From contig CAWZYM010000395.1 in the NCBI GenBank assembly GCA_963966185.1, forward strand, positions 186,001 to 250,000: a DNA stretch of 64,000 nucleotides. Direction: 5' to 3'. Source of the DNA: Rhabditoides inermis. Its lineage: Eukaryota; Nematoda; Chromadorea; Rhabditida; Rhabditidae. The notes beneath the pieces were generated by a model. It saw nothing but the letters and a program-made list of their open reading frames with translations. It did not search any database and was not told the DNA's origin. Positions within the stretch are counted from its first letter, which is position 1; each line of letters begins with the position of its first letter. Positions 46,433-57,080 of this stretch are shown here, piece after piece. Made by a program: the position numbers and the translations under genes.

Positions 46433-46654
46433 CTCTCTCCCTCTCATTTTCCCTTTCAGCGTGCCGCGTCGACGTGCTTTCCTCGCTGTCTCGCATTCCA
46501 ATCTGGTGGCAGGTACAACTCTCTCATTTTTCTTTCGAAGATACTTTTTTCTAGACTCTTCGACTTCGACCGTCACTGTCCGGATTTCAAGAGGAGGGAG
46601 TTGTGTGTTGGCGATCACGATTTCGATGAGAGTCAAGAGAATGTCAAGAGATAA
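45128..46654 (+). CDS. Secreted 10-cysteine protein, family not recognised
   Basis: Five exons close in phase: 45128-45194, 45885-46097, 46306-46397, 46460-46512, 46555-46654 (174 aa). Exon 1 is a signal peptide (MQPVCIVVSLFVSSVATLS). The mature protein has ten cysteines: ACTHC and DTC, then AQC, WGC, ESC, a CFPRC pair, and HC and LC near the end. Between them lies a charged helical-looking stretch (IIDYERNLTAQIQRMHAEYR). The spacing loosely recalls nematode secreted helical Cys-rich families such as DUF19, but I cannot assign it. Exon 2 enters after a TTTCAG acceptor; exon 3 needs the ACAG acceptor at 46302-46305, since the nearby CATAG would break the frame. Intron 1 (690 bp) holds a hairpin, two direct repeats and an antisense open frame. 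Intron 2 holds a long GA tract. Confidence 0.65.
45303..45345. other. Inverted repeat (stem-loop)
   Basis: TACACATTCGGT and its exact reverse complement ACCGAATGTGTA flank an 18-nt spacer. It lies in intron 1 of the 10-cysteine protein gene. Confidence 0.6.
45437..45829. repeat. Segment bounded by 33-bp direct repeats
   Basis: A 33-bp sequence starting TTAAAGTACAG-like and ending CTACTGCGAGT occurs at about 45439-45471 and 45796-45828, almost without change. The roughly 325 bp between them is GC-richer than the flanks and has a minus-strand open frame (45529-45706, starting MLTGLVYDFATFYIYG). The layout suggests an inserted or duplicated unit inside the intron. Confidence 0.6.
46110..46185 (+). 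repeat. (G)n(GA)n microsatellite
   Basis: A G-run near 46111 followed by about 60 bp of GA on the sense strand, in intron 2 of the 10-cysteine protein gene. A (CT)n lies in the next intron at 46400-46425. Confidence 0.9.
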
Positions 46655-46723
46655 GAAAGAAAACTAAATATTTCATTGTTCCCCATAAAAAAACGCAAAG
46701 ACATGATACATGAATAATATGAT

Positions 46724-46729
46724 TTTATT
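46724..46729 (-). terminator. poly(A) signal
   Basis: AATAAA on the minus strand downstream of the small basic protein gene. It is closest to the alternative last exon around 46829-46786. Confidence 0.5.
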
Positions 46730-46904
46730 AATGGGATAGATACGACGAGTCAATTAGGTCAAACTAGTAGTGGTAGAAGTTTCAGTAGTTGTGGTAGAAG
46801 CCGCTGAAGGAGGGTCCATTTGAGACTGAAATGTATCCAATAATCAATCTTATATATTAAGCGAGACTCACTCAGACTGTCGAGCGAGGTGATGAAGAGA
46901 TCAT

Positions 46905-47184
46905 TTATGAGTCGAGAACGGTACGATGACGGCGCGGCGGCCTCATTTCCTGTACATCTCCACCGGCATCCGCGCGCCCCATCTCCTCGAAAAACATCGT
47001 CAAAGACGCAACGTGCTCGCGATGCTTGTGAGGACTCTCGATAACCATCGATTTCTTCGCTTTGATGGGCTTCATCTAAAACGAAATAAAGTACCGTAAA
47101 CCTAAAGCATCTATCTACTTTGAAAGGGGCGGTATTTACGGTGGCAATTGCGTGGGCGCGGCGAGTGAGACGGGGGAGGGTCAT
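46905..47184 (-). CDS. Small basic protein of 78 residues, possibly sperm-expressed
   Basis: Two exons, 47184-47119 and 47075-46905, in phase 0. It begins MTLPRLTRRAHAIATVN and continues MKPIKAKKSMVIESPHKHRE, with a later FFEEMGRADAGGD and an Arg-rich end (RPPRRHRTVLDS). I do not recognise it. The promoter resembles that of the MSP gene: GGGGCGAATAAAA with the TATA-like box 39 nt before this ATG. That spacing is why I prefer this ATG to those farther upstream. By analogy it may be a sperm gene, which is inference only. A donor in exon 2 (CATC|GTACCG) joined to an exon near 46829 would replace the last eight residues with a tail ending SFSGFYHNY; the poly(A) position slightly favours that version. 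Confidence 0.5.
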
Positions 47185-47215
47185 GATGGGGGCGAGTCGC
47201 TGCCCCCAGCGCATT

Positions 47216-47223
47216 CCTTTTAT
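47216..47223 (-). promoter_or_regulatory. TATA-like box shared in form with the MSP gene
   Basis: ATAAAAGG within GGGGCGAATAAAAGG, starting 39 nt before the ATG at 47184. The GGGGCGAATAAAA core matches the one before the MSP gene (28365-28380). Confidence 0.5.
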
Positions 47224-47752
47224 TCGCCCCATCCGCAGAATGTTCTCGCAATTCTCTCCGCGCCGCACATTCGAAATCAAAAAAATGGCACGGTTTATGA
47301 AAATGCACACTCCACAAAAAAGTTCTCAGTAGTTTGCTCATTAAAACCTACAAACTAAATTGGTGGATTCCTAAATAAAACAACCTTTCTCTGCAATGAA
47401 AACATTCTACTAGGTATCTAGAATTTAAGGTCTACTAGATTATACATATACATAGTGAGTGGTCCTTCTCTTTCTAGTGGGCCTCTCTTGTGTGTTTCTT
47501 CTAATCACAGATTCTTTCAACCTCTATCTCAGATATATGTATCATACTACATACTACGCATAAGTATTATTTGCCGTCGATTCTCCGAGTACCACAGCTC
47601 ATTGAGACTATTCATTTGCTAATGTACAAATTTAGTAGGGCACACACTGTACAGAGTGGAGGAATGTTTGATCAGCTTGCGACTGCATTGTGACACATGC
47701 TTCTCTTTCGGTCAGCACAACAAAGGGATCACACATGCGATGAGAAGGCACG
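47224..47752. other. Intergenic region
   Basis: AT-rich 0.5 kb between two divergent TATA-type promoters. No exon seen. Confidence 0.5.
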
Positions 47753-47760
47753 TATATAAA
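47753..47760 (+). promoter_or_regulatory. TATA box of the EB-module protein
   Basis: TATATAAA with its first T 39 nt before the ATG at 47792, implying a 5' leader of about 8 nt. Confidence 0.65.
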
Positions 47761-47791
47761 CAGCCCTGAGGGCACTCCCTCTGAACGGACC

Positions 47792-50700
47792 ATGCTGCGT
47801 GTTGTACTACTGCTCACGGGGATAGGTCTGTCGGGTAAGTGTTCCTCCTCCTCCTCCTCCTCACTCTCTTCTCCAGCCTGCTCCTCCTGCTCCTCTTCCG
47901 CCGACTGTACTCCTCTGCTACACTGCCATCAGTCGGTCTGCCGTCGGGCATTCTGCTCGTCCAGTGGAGACTGCGCCAGGGTAGGCGCATCTATCACTAT
48001 GACACGCACTCCCTTTCAGGGCGAGGTGTGCGAGTTCGGTATGGTGGATGGAGTGCGTCGCACCGCGTGCTTCCCCGCCAAGAGGGAGACGACAACGCTC
48101 AAGAGTGGGTGCGCAGCATTCCGCTGGTCCCATCCCCACCTTCCAGAGCACCTGTGTCCCGGCGGTGATCCACTCACCTCCATCGACGGCCTTCTCGCCA
48201 CGTGCACTGCGAGTCAGCCGTGCGCCGGAAAGGGACTCTGCAACCCGAAGATGGGAGTGTGCTGCACCAGTGAGTATCGCTTTGGCTAGGTGTGATAGAG
48301 GAACCCGTTCAGAGTTGCGCACTTGTCCCATGCCCTACAAGACAATGCTCGACGCGGGCGATAAGAAGCCGATTGCATGCCAGTACAAGGTACTACTCTC
48401 CACTATTTTGTAAGCCTACTTCTACTTGTTCGATTCAGGGTAGCGCAGTGAGTGTGTGCCCGGCAGGAGGACACTGCGAGCTGCAGACGGGGTTCTGCTG
48501 TATGCGCAGTGGCGATAGTGAGTCTCTCCAACACCCTCACTCGTACCAAGCGTCCTTTAGAATCCCCGCAGCCGCCGCAGCCTGCCCTCGGTCTTCCCGG
48601 TTCGGTGTGTCGGGTGAAGGAGGGCTGTCGGAACGGGGCCGAGTGTGTGTGCGAGGGTGGCGCGTGTCGGTGCGAGTGCCCCGTCTCCCTCGGATACTCC
48701 ATCTCCTCCGATGGACAGAGATGCGAGCGCACGCGGCGCCGGCTCAAGGAGAAGTGCTCCTCGGACGCCGAGTGCTCAGCCGCGTACTCGGAATGCAGCT
48801 CGGGAGGATGCAGGTGCAAGCCGGGATTCCAGAGGGACGGCAAGGGAGGCTGCCAGCCCACTGCATACATGTGCCCCACTGGAAAGGCGCCCTTCTCCGG
48901 ATTGAAGCCGGAACCGTGCTGGGTGAAGATGGACACTCCGCGTCTATGGGACCAGCAGGGAGAGGAGAGCGAGGGAGGGGAGGTGCCGGAGGGAGCCGCC
49001 CTGTCGCCTGTGGAATCGAGCGAGAGCCTCCACGCACAGGCCGCCGCACTCCTCAACATATCACTCGCTGACTGGGTGCGTGCCATCTACAGAGTACCAG
49101 TATGACATGTTTGTAGGAGGGCCCGTCGGACTGTTCTCCCGGCCACTACTGTGTTCCGGTGCACGAAGACGCGACGAGACAGGGATTTCTACAGGTATGT
49201 TCCCATTTCAAAAGTCGTCTCACCCTGATAGGGCTTCTGCTGTCCATCTCCGGCCGACGTGCGTCCCGCGTGTCCAGTAGGCGAGGCGCACGCGAGCAGC
49301 AAGCCTTCCTCGTATGGCTGCGCCGTCTGCCCCTCCGACCACTACTGCCACGCCGATCCCACTGCACACGCAGAGGTGGGTACAAGCCAGTAGAGTCCTC
49401 CATCAGACTGACACGCAGATCTGCTGTCCGCGCCCCTGCACCTCGATAGACGACGTGTTCGTGGACGGGCAGTGTCTGTCGCTCGCCTACCACGGCGACA
49501 GCTGCTCTGTGGACGCGCAGTGCCGCTCGCAGCTAGCCTCCCCCTCCTTCCCATCCGCGCCCCTCAAGTGCGAACGCAGACAGTGCGCGTGTCCCGCCGG
49601 GTTCCACTGGACAAACGGACTGTGCCAGCGTGAGTACAAACTCTCTCTGTCTCTCTGTCTCTCTGTCTCTCTGTCTCTCTGTCTCTCTGTCTCTCTGTCT
49701 CTCTGTCTCTCTGTCTCTCTGTCTCTCTGTCTCTCTGTCTCTCTGTCTCTCTGTCTCTCTGTCTCTCTGTCTCTCTGTCTCTCTGTCTCTCTGTCTCTCT
49801 GTCTCTCTGTCTCTCTGTCTCTCTGTCTCTCTGTCTCTCTGTCTCTCTGTCTCTCTGTCTCTCTGTCTCTCTGTCTCTCTGTGTCTCTGTCTCTCTGTCT
49901 CTCTGTCTCTCTCTGTCTCTCTGTCTCTCTGTCTCTCTGTCTCTCTGTGTCTCTGTCTCTCTGTCTCTCTGTCTCTCTCTGTCTCTCTGTCTCTCTGTCT
50001 CTCTGTCTCTCTGTCTCTCTGTCTCTCTGTCTCTCTGTCTCTCTGTCTCTCTGTCTCTCTGTCTCTCTGTCTCTCTGTCTCTCTGTCTCTCTGTCTCTCT
50101 GTCTCTCTGTCTCTCTGTCTCTCTGTCTCTCTGTCTCTCTGTCTCTCTGTCTCTCTGTCTCTCTGTCTCTCTGTCTCTCTGTCTCTCTGTCTCTCTGCCT
50201 CTCTGCCTCTCTGTCTCTCTGTCTCTCTGTCTCTCTGTCTCTCTGTCTCTCTGTCTCTCTGTCTCTCTGTCTCTCTGTCTCTCTGTCTCTCTGTCTCTCT
50301 GTCTCTCTGTCTCTCTGTCTCTCTGTCTCTCTGTCTCTCTGTCTCTCTGTCTCTCTGTCTCTCTGTCTCTCTGTCTCTCTGTCTCTCTGTCTCTCTGTCT
50401 CTCTGTCTCTCTGTCTCTCTGTCTCTCTGTCTCTCTGTCTCTCTGTCTCTCTGTCTCTCTGTCTCTCTGTCTCTCTGTCTCTCTGTCTCTCTGTCTCTCT
50501 GTCTCTCTGTCTCTCTGTCTCTCTGTCTCTCTGTCTCTCTGTCTCTCTGTCTCTCTGTCTCTCTGTCTCTCTGTCTCTCTGTCTCTCTGTCTCTCTGTCT
50601 CTCTGTCTCTCTGTCTCTCTGTCTCTCTGTCTCTCTGTCTCTCTGTCTCTCTGTCTCTCTGTCTCTCTGTCTCTCTGTCTCTCTGTCTCTCTGTCTCTCT

Positions 50701-51766
50701 GTCTCTCTGTCTCTCTGTCTCTCTGTCTCTCTGTCTCTCTGTCTCTCTGTCTCTCTGTCTCTCTGTCTCTCTGTCTCTCTGTCTCTCTGTCTCTCTGTCT
50801 CTCTGTCTCTCTGTCTCTCTGTCTCTCTGTCTCTCTGTCTCTCTGTCTCTCTGTCTCTCTGTCTCTCTGTCTCTCTGTCTCTCTGTCTCTCTGTCTCTCT
50901 GTCTCTCTGTCTCTCTGTCTCTCTGTCTCTCTGTCTCTCTGTCTCTCTGTCTCTCTGTCTCTCTGTCTCTCTGTCTCTCTGTCTCTCTGTCTCTCTGTCT
51001 CTCTGTCTCTCTGTCTCTCTGTCTCTCTGTCTCTCTGTCTCTCTGTCTCTCTGTCTCTCTGTCTCTCTGTCTCTCTGTCTCTCTGTCTCTCTGTCTCTCT
51101 GTCTCTCTGTCTCTCTGTCTCTCTGTCTCTCTGTCTCTCTGTCTCTCTGTCTCTCTGTCTCTCTGTCTCTCTGTCTCTCTGTCTCTCTGTCTCTCTGTCT
51201 CTCTGTCTCTCTGTCTCTCTGTCTCTCTGTCTCTCTGTCTCTCTGTCTCTCTGTCTCTCTGTCTCTCTGTCTCTCTGTCTCTCTGTCTCTCTGTCTCTCT
51301 GTCTCTCTGTCTCTCTGTCTCTCTGTCTCTCTGTCTCTCTGTCTCTCTGTCTCTCTGTCTCTCTGTCTCTCTGTCTCTCTGTCTCTCTGTCTCTCTGTCT
51401 CTCTGTCTCTCTGTCTCTCTGTCTCTCTGTCTCTCTGTCTCTCTGTCTCTCTGTCTCTCTGTCTCTCTGTCTCTCTGTCTCTCTGTCTCTCTGTCTCTCT
51501 GTCTCTCTGTCTCTCTGTCTCTCTGTCTCTCTGTCTCTCTGTCTCTCTGTCTCTCTGTCTCTCTGTCTCTCTGTCTCTCTGTCTCTCTGTCTCTCTGTCT
51601 CTCTGTCTCTCTGTCTCTCTGTCTCTCTGTCTCTCTGTCTCTCTGTCTCTCTGTCTCTCTGTCTCTCTGTCTCTCTGTCTCTCTGTCTCTCTGTCTCTCT
51701 GTCTCTCTGTCTCTCTGTCTCTCTGTCTCTCTGTCTCTCTGTCTCTCTGTCTCTTTCTCTCTTCTC

Positions 51767-51816
<50 letters not shown>

Positions 51817-52210
51817 CTCCCCTACTCCAATGCAGGCCCGTTCTGTTCTGTGGGCATCCGCTCGGAGCCGTCTCTCGACTCTCGCGGATCGGTGGTGCGA
51901 TGTGCGCGCAACGCAGACTGCGGCACTGGCTTCCTCTGCGATCCAGCCGGCAGGGTGTGCTGTAGAGGAGTGAACAGTGAGTGTGGGGAAAAGGGGGAGG
52001 AGAGAGGGGGATGGTTGCAGGGTGTCCGTCCGGTTTCACGGAGACGGGCACGGACTGTTCGGATGGGAAGTGCGAGGCCCCAGGAGAGGCACTGCTGGGA
52101 AGAGTGAGTGGGATAGAAATATACAAAAAGGAATAATCCATTCATTTCTGCAGACTCTTCTGTGTCATCATTTGCGAGGCAGCTCGACATGCTGTATAAA
52201 AGAAGCCTGA
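47792..52210 (+). CDS. Secreted EB-module cysteine-rich protein
   Basis: Twelve exons in phase: 47792-47834, 47877-47980, 48020-48269, 48313-48389, 48439-48517, 48561-49075, 49117-49194, 49232-49375, 49419-49629, 51836-51976, 52021-52103, 52154-52210 (593 aa). It opens with a signal peptide (MLRVVLLLTGIGLS). The rest is a chain of EB-like and EGF-like modules with repeated CC ends: CNPKMGVCC, GHCELQTGFCC, CVCEGGACRCECP, CAAYSECSSGGCRC-type, CSPGHYC...GFCC, CERRQCACPAGFHW, CDPAGRVCC. EB modules are typical of nematode secreted and cell-surface proteins. No membrane anchor is seen, so it is probably extracellular. Introns 1 and 2 (42 and 39 nt) are multiples of three and stop-free, so the frame stays open if they are retained. 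Intron 9 is 2.2 kb because of a period-8 satellite. Confidence 0.85.
49641..51765 (+). repeat. Period-8 satellite, (CTCTCTGT)n, about 2.1 kb
   Basis: About 264 nearly perfect copies of an 8-bp unit, CTCTCTGT, fill intron 9 of the EB-module gene. Variants cluster near the 5' end: two blocks with GTGTCTC and CTCTCTCTG lie 66 bp apart (near 49881 and 49947), and two GCCTCTCT units at 50197-50212. After 50212 the array is essentially uniform to its end. A plain (TC)n follows (51769-51812), ending close to the acceptor at 51835. Confidence 0.98.
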
Positions 52211-52576
52211 ATGTCGAATAGACTAAATGTCGATAGAAAAAAACATTTGTATGTACATAATGATAATGACGATCGATAAACACATTGTCTTACACGTTGT
52301 TTTGGGATTACAATATATGACCTATAACCAATAGCATTTTAACTAATGTTTTTGTTGTTGAAATTATCTCAAGCGATCAATTAGATGAACATTCACGTGA
52401 TGAAAGACTTGTTGTGATGACTAAGCAATGCTTTGTTGAACATGAATGTGTTTTTTTCTTCGAAATAAGCAATCATTTATCATAAAGAACACAATTGACT
52501 AGAGAGATCGAAAATTTGACCGCAATATGACAACAGAATGGTACCCGTGTGTGGGAAATGTATTAGAGAGTGGTGG
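52211..52576. other. Intergenic region between convergent genes
   Basis: AT-rich 366 bp between the stops of the EB-module gene (plus) and the GPCR gene (minus). No exact AATAAA for either was identified. Confidence 0.5.
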
Positions 52577-55500
52577 TTATATGGATGATAGGATGGCTCC
52601 TTGGATGGGCGCGAGTGGGGCGTTGAGTTGGTGCTTCCGCACCTCGGCCCGCCCTTCGCCCATTGATGTGAGATGGTACGAGAACCCGCCCGAACGGTCG
52701 TTGCCAATCTGAATGCAATGATTAGGTGAGACATGTCAGCATGAAAGTTTCTAGATAATATTGACAGCTATTACGTAGAAATACATAATACATTCCTTGA
52801 CGTTACAGATTATAGTATAATGATGCTGTTAATTCTATTTACGGTTGTACTACATTGTTACAGAGTGCATACCAGACGTCTTAATAGTTCACGCGTTCCC
52901 ACGTCTTCTGGACAAATATCTATTAGGACAAAGGAGTGTATGGTGTGTGATAGATGGCATGGATAAGAATAGTTCACTTTCACTTGTATTGAATTTGCAA
53001 TTTGTTGTCAGAGTTGGAAGAATAAGTTTCCAATTTTCAATATCGATTAATTTGATTGCAATGCCGACATTATCATAACATGTACAATAAAATACGTAGT
53101 CGTATACGTGTATACTTATACTACGTGGTATTACCATTATAACATACGTGAAATTTTCACTTACATGTTTGAAAAAAATATTATTATCATTTCCATTTCC
53201 TCACTCCCACTCTCACACAATTTCTCATTTTTGCAGGCGGAATTGATATTTTACTGGCCACCTGCATTCTACCACAGTATGTACCCACATGTGTCTAGGC
53301 GTGCTTACCTTTGTCGACTTCTTGGAATCGTATCGAGGACAGAGTATGCGACGCCATGCGATCACTGCCGTCTTGCGGAAGTTGGCACTGCAAACACGAT
53401 GATGAGAGAGAAAAAGTAAAATATAAAAAGAACGAACAGAAATGAAGGATAAAAACACACCTCGAGAATGCGTAGACGATGACGTCACTGGCGAAGTTGA
53501 GATAGTAAAGGTAATGAGCCAAGTTGTACACGGTCTGCAAATATTCGTGAGAAGGGAACGCCAAGCAAGTGTACCTTTGCGAACGGCGATAAATCTTGGT
53601 CGGATTCGAAGAGGACAGTGGAGAAGACGTTGATGATGATAGTGAGGTAGAAGGGGGTGTTGAGGACGACGAACACTAGAGGCACCACCCACAGAATGCG
53701 AGTGTGGCCAGACGAGGACTGTTGACCTGCAAGGGTGACGTCAGCTCCCTCCTCCCCCTCTTTCCGCGCACCTCCTTGTCGCCGGCTGCCACTTCCCGGC
53801 TTGCCTCCCTCGAAGTCTTTCTTGGCTGTGTTGAGTTTGAGAGCGACGAGCACATTGAGAACAACCACGATGAGACAGGGGATTCCGTAGCACAGAACCA
53901 CGTCCAGCGATTCCGCCACCAACTGAAAATACACACTTGGTGCTTTGAATAGTAACAGTGTCTACAACAAAAAGGTCATGTATTGCAGCTTCACAGACGG
54001 CCTGCACTTCTCGAATCAGCGTAGCGTTCACTGACTAAGTCAATTAATGCACAAGGGAGCGGTGAGTGGGCCCCCTACTACTTGATATCCAAGAGACCAT
54101 GCTGATGTGTTTGTTTACAGAATATCACTAGCACTAGACAGCAGCATCCGTCTCTATGTAGGAAGTAAAATGAGAGGAAACTCTTAAAAACCACAACCAC
54201 GTCATTCAGTCAATAGTATGTGTGGAATCGGTTTAGAATGTGTTGAATGCGCACCTGATAGCTCTCGGCGCGCAGCACACACTTCCTCTCTCCGTCCACC
54301 GTCGATGGGACGAGGTTGACGAATTGGAAGAGATGTAGGATGAACGGCAACGGCAGCCAGTACACCATCATCTTCACACGGTCGATGTGGCCGTACTGAA
54401 ACGTGTATGCTTTAAATGTATATTTTATCCCCCACTCCCCCACTCTGACAATCCACCCCTATCAAATTGTGCTGCCGATGCCATGCGACCACACCACTCT
54501 CATTGTTGTTAATTTACAGAGGCATGTGGGAATTGAGCCTGGAAATCCGGGATGGAATGACTATGTGTGCTGTGTGGTCGCTACAGACACTAGAAACGTG
54601 GACAGGTGGCAAAGGAGAGAGAGAGAGAGAGAAATGGGGAAAAGCAACACTACTCTACTACACTCCCTACAACAACACGCATCGTTCGAGTGTTTATGTA
54701 AAGAGGAAAGTGCGCTTCGCTCTCGAGTGCATTGGCTTCGGAAATTAAGGGGAGGATAATATAATGTATTTATAATTATACAATGTATATATAACGACGG
54801 GAGGGTAGTGTTTCGGGCTTAGAAAGGCCGGGCTTTGAAAGGTTCCGTATAACAAAGTGACAATCACATATTTCATGAATATTACAATGGGGGCTGATTT
54901 GTTTTTTGTTAGCTTTTAACACAAAAACACGTGTGTTGTAACCGAAGCTATTGAAGCGCATAACATAATCTTGAAATTCGAATTCGAGTCACCTAAATCC
55001 GGTGTTTGAAAATAAATCGACCGAAATGTTACGATTATAAAACGTTTTCTAGAACTAGTGAGTTTTCAATTATGCTTTCACGGCTCTGATAATTTGTTAA
55101 CAAGTGAGATACACAAAAAGGATATCATATGTAGTGTAGTGTGCGTAAACGTAAACATCACAAATCAAATGGCTCTGTTCTGAAAAACATTCAAATCTTC
55201 TAGTTTTATGATATTATTTCGAACGTGCGTTGCGTAATGTAATCGAATGCTATCGCTGCTCGTAATTACAATGCCGTGTCGGAGGCAGTGAGTGCAAGTA
55301 TCTATGTGAGGACACACGCAAAAACAATCACTCCCCATTAGCACTCTCTCACTCTCTCACTCACGCGGACGTTGCGAAGTGGGTGGGCGATCGCCAGGTA
55401 TCTCTCGATGGTGAGAGCGCACGTGGACCACGAAGAGATGTACGAAGCCGTCATCAACACGTACTCCAGCGCCACGCAGTACTCGTACGCCACGAAGTCC

Positions 55501-55815
55501 ACCTGAGAGGGGGGACAGGGTTAGCACACGTGGGTTCAGCACAGGTGTACCTTGAAGCAGACGAGGAGCACTCCTGTGAGGAACACGCTGTCAGCCGCCG
55601 TCAACACAATCAGGTACACATTGGCAGACACCTGAACACGTGATGAGAACTTCTCTCTCTCTCCCACTCTGTCCTATACGAGACCGAGTATAGCCATGCT
55701 TTATCTCGCCTCCTAACAACTTGTGCGTGTTTGTATGTGGGATAACCTCGTTAGATACAGAGAAAGAATATTCTCGAGAGCGGGCCTCTCGAAATGGCGG
55801 TGGTGGAATGTGGGC

Positions 55816-55866
<51 letters not shown>

Positions 55867-56717
55867 GGAGGGAGAGGGAGAGAGAGAGAGAGCCGATACC
55901 GGGCGCACTATAATTCCATCCGGATGAGGTAGAGAATGCGAGAATGAGGTGAGTGAGCGTTGGGTGTGAGGAGAGCTCAGCGCAGTCGCCGTGATCGAGC
56001 ATAATTACAGTAGCCTGAGAGTCTCATCGCCCATTATCTTACACTATTTAATTACGCGCCATTTTTTGGGAGCATTTTTGGAAAACATTTGATGAATCGA
56101 TGAGGGCACAGCGGACTTACTTAGTGAAACTAAGACGATGATGACTTTCTCCCAGTGCTCGCATTAGATATCTTGTAAGATGCACGAATGATCACACACC
56201 TCGACTTATATACGTGTTATTTTGGCCAGAACACATATGTTATGCTGAATGTTAGACCAACAACTTTTTCGAGTTAGTTTTGGACGAATGGGCAATGCCA
56301 TGACTAATTCGCAACACTTTGTGTATTGTGTTTTTTTGTGTTTTGTGTGCCAACTAGGAGGGCCTAACGCCTAGAGAGAAAAGATACACATGTTCGATGG
56401 TATTCGGTAATTGATTTTGTTTGATCGATTTTTACTAGTGTTTGATTTTCTTAAATTTTGTCGAGGTGAAATTACATGTAGAATGGGAAAGTTGCAATCT
56501 TAGTTTTTTCTCGCAAAAAAAAGAGGTCTCGCGGTTTGTTCAAATCAGAGCAAGACAGAGTCAGCTAGCGGCAATAGCGCACAGACAGACCGTATTCGAG
56601 CTAAAAGCGAGGTAAATCGAAAACTAAGCTGTAGCTAACTTTCACATGCCTAATGTAAACAGTTTAATCTTGCAAGCGCCTCTGTAAGGGACTACTGATG
56701 ATGATGGTACATGCTGT

Positions 56718-56774
<57 letters not shown>

Positions 56775-57080
56775 TCCGGGGGACGCCCCCTCAGTCTACG
56801 CGTCCGTCGGGTTGTGACATGTGCAAATTGGTCTAATCTGTTCAGTAGCGCTCTCCAGCATTGCAAGCAAGACAAACATAGAAGGAGCAAGCGCAGATGA
56901 TTGGAGGAGAGAGAGATGTTGCGAGTGGGGGAATGAACGCACGTGTCGGAGTCGCGAGTGGAAGATGGTGACGAGGGAGATGATGTTTCCGGAGAGTCCG
57001 AAGAGCACAATGAGTGGGAGGACGTAGATGGACTCGTCCGTCCCGCCCTCCTCATCCACCGACTGAGACGAGTAGTTCAT
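52577..57080 (-). CDS. Family A (rhodopsin-like) GPCR, neuropeptide-receptor type
   Basis: Seven-helix receptor of the plasma membrane. Nine exons in phase: 57080-56943 (TM1, LIVLFGLSGNIISLVTIF), 55631-55551 (TM2, LIVLTAADSVFLTGVLL), 55502-55365 (TM3 and TIERYLAIAHPLRNVR), 54395-54255 (TM4), 53922-53772 (TM5, GIPCLIVVVLNVLVAL), 53726-53575 (TM6, FVVLNTPFYLTIII), 53534-53461 (TM7, ASDVIVYAFS), 53387-53309 and 52708-52577; 361 aa. DRY is ERY, TM6 has no CWxP, and NPxxY is SDVIVY, which resembles nematode and insect FMRFamide/peptide receptors such as the FRPR group. The ligand is unknown. The last exon (IGNDRSGGFSYHL...) was chosen over a nearer frame at 53261-53187 because it is longer and coding-like; the nearer one would give an alternative tail. 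Confidence 0.85.
55814..55892 (-). repeat. (CT)n-type microsatellite in a GPCR intron
   Basis: About 75 bp, GA with AAAG and GGAG interruptions on the plus strand, CT in the sense of the gene, in the 1.3 kb first intron. Confidence 0.9.
56717..56772 (-). repeat. (CT)n microsatellite in a GPCR intron
   Basis: About 54 bp of GA on the plus strand, CT in the sense strand, in the first GPCR intron about 170 bp from the donor. Confidence 0.9.

Noticed and set aside
49641..51765. CRISPR-like array
   Set aside because: Pure 8-bp microsatellite with no spacers, in a eukaryotic intron.
49314..52141. Open frames of more than 800 codons on both strands across the CTCTCTGT array
   Set aside because: They exist only because the period-8 repeat has no stop in any frame; the array is an intron between EB-module exons at 49629 and 51836.
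53187..53261. Nearer last exon for the GPCR
   Set aside because: Short, AT-rich and without receptor-tail character; the exon 52708-52577 has the same phase and looks coding. Kept only as a possible alternative.
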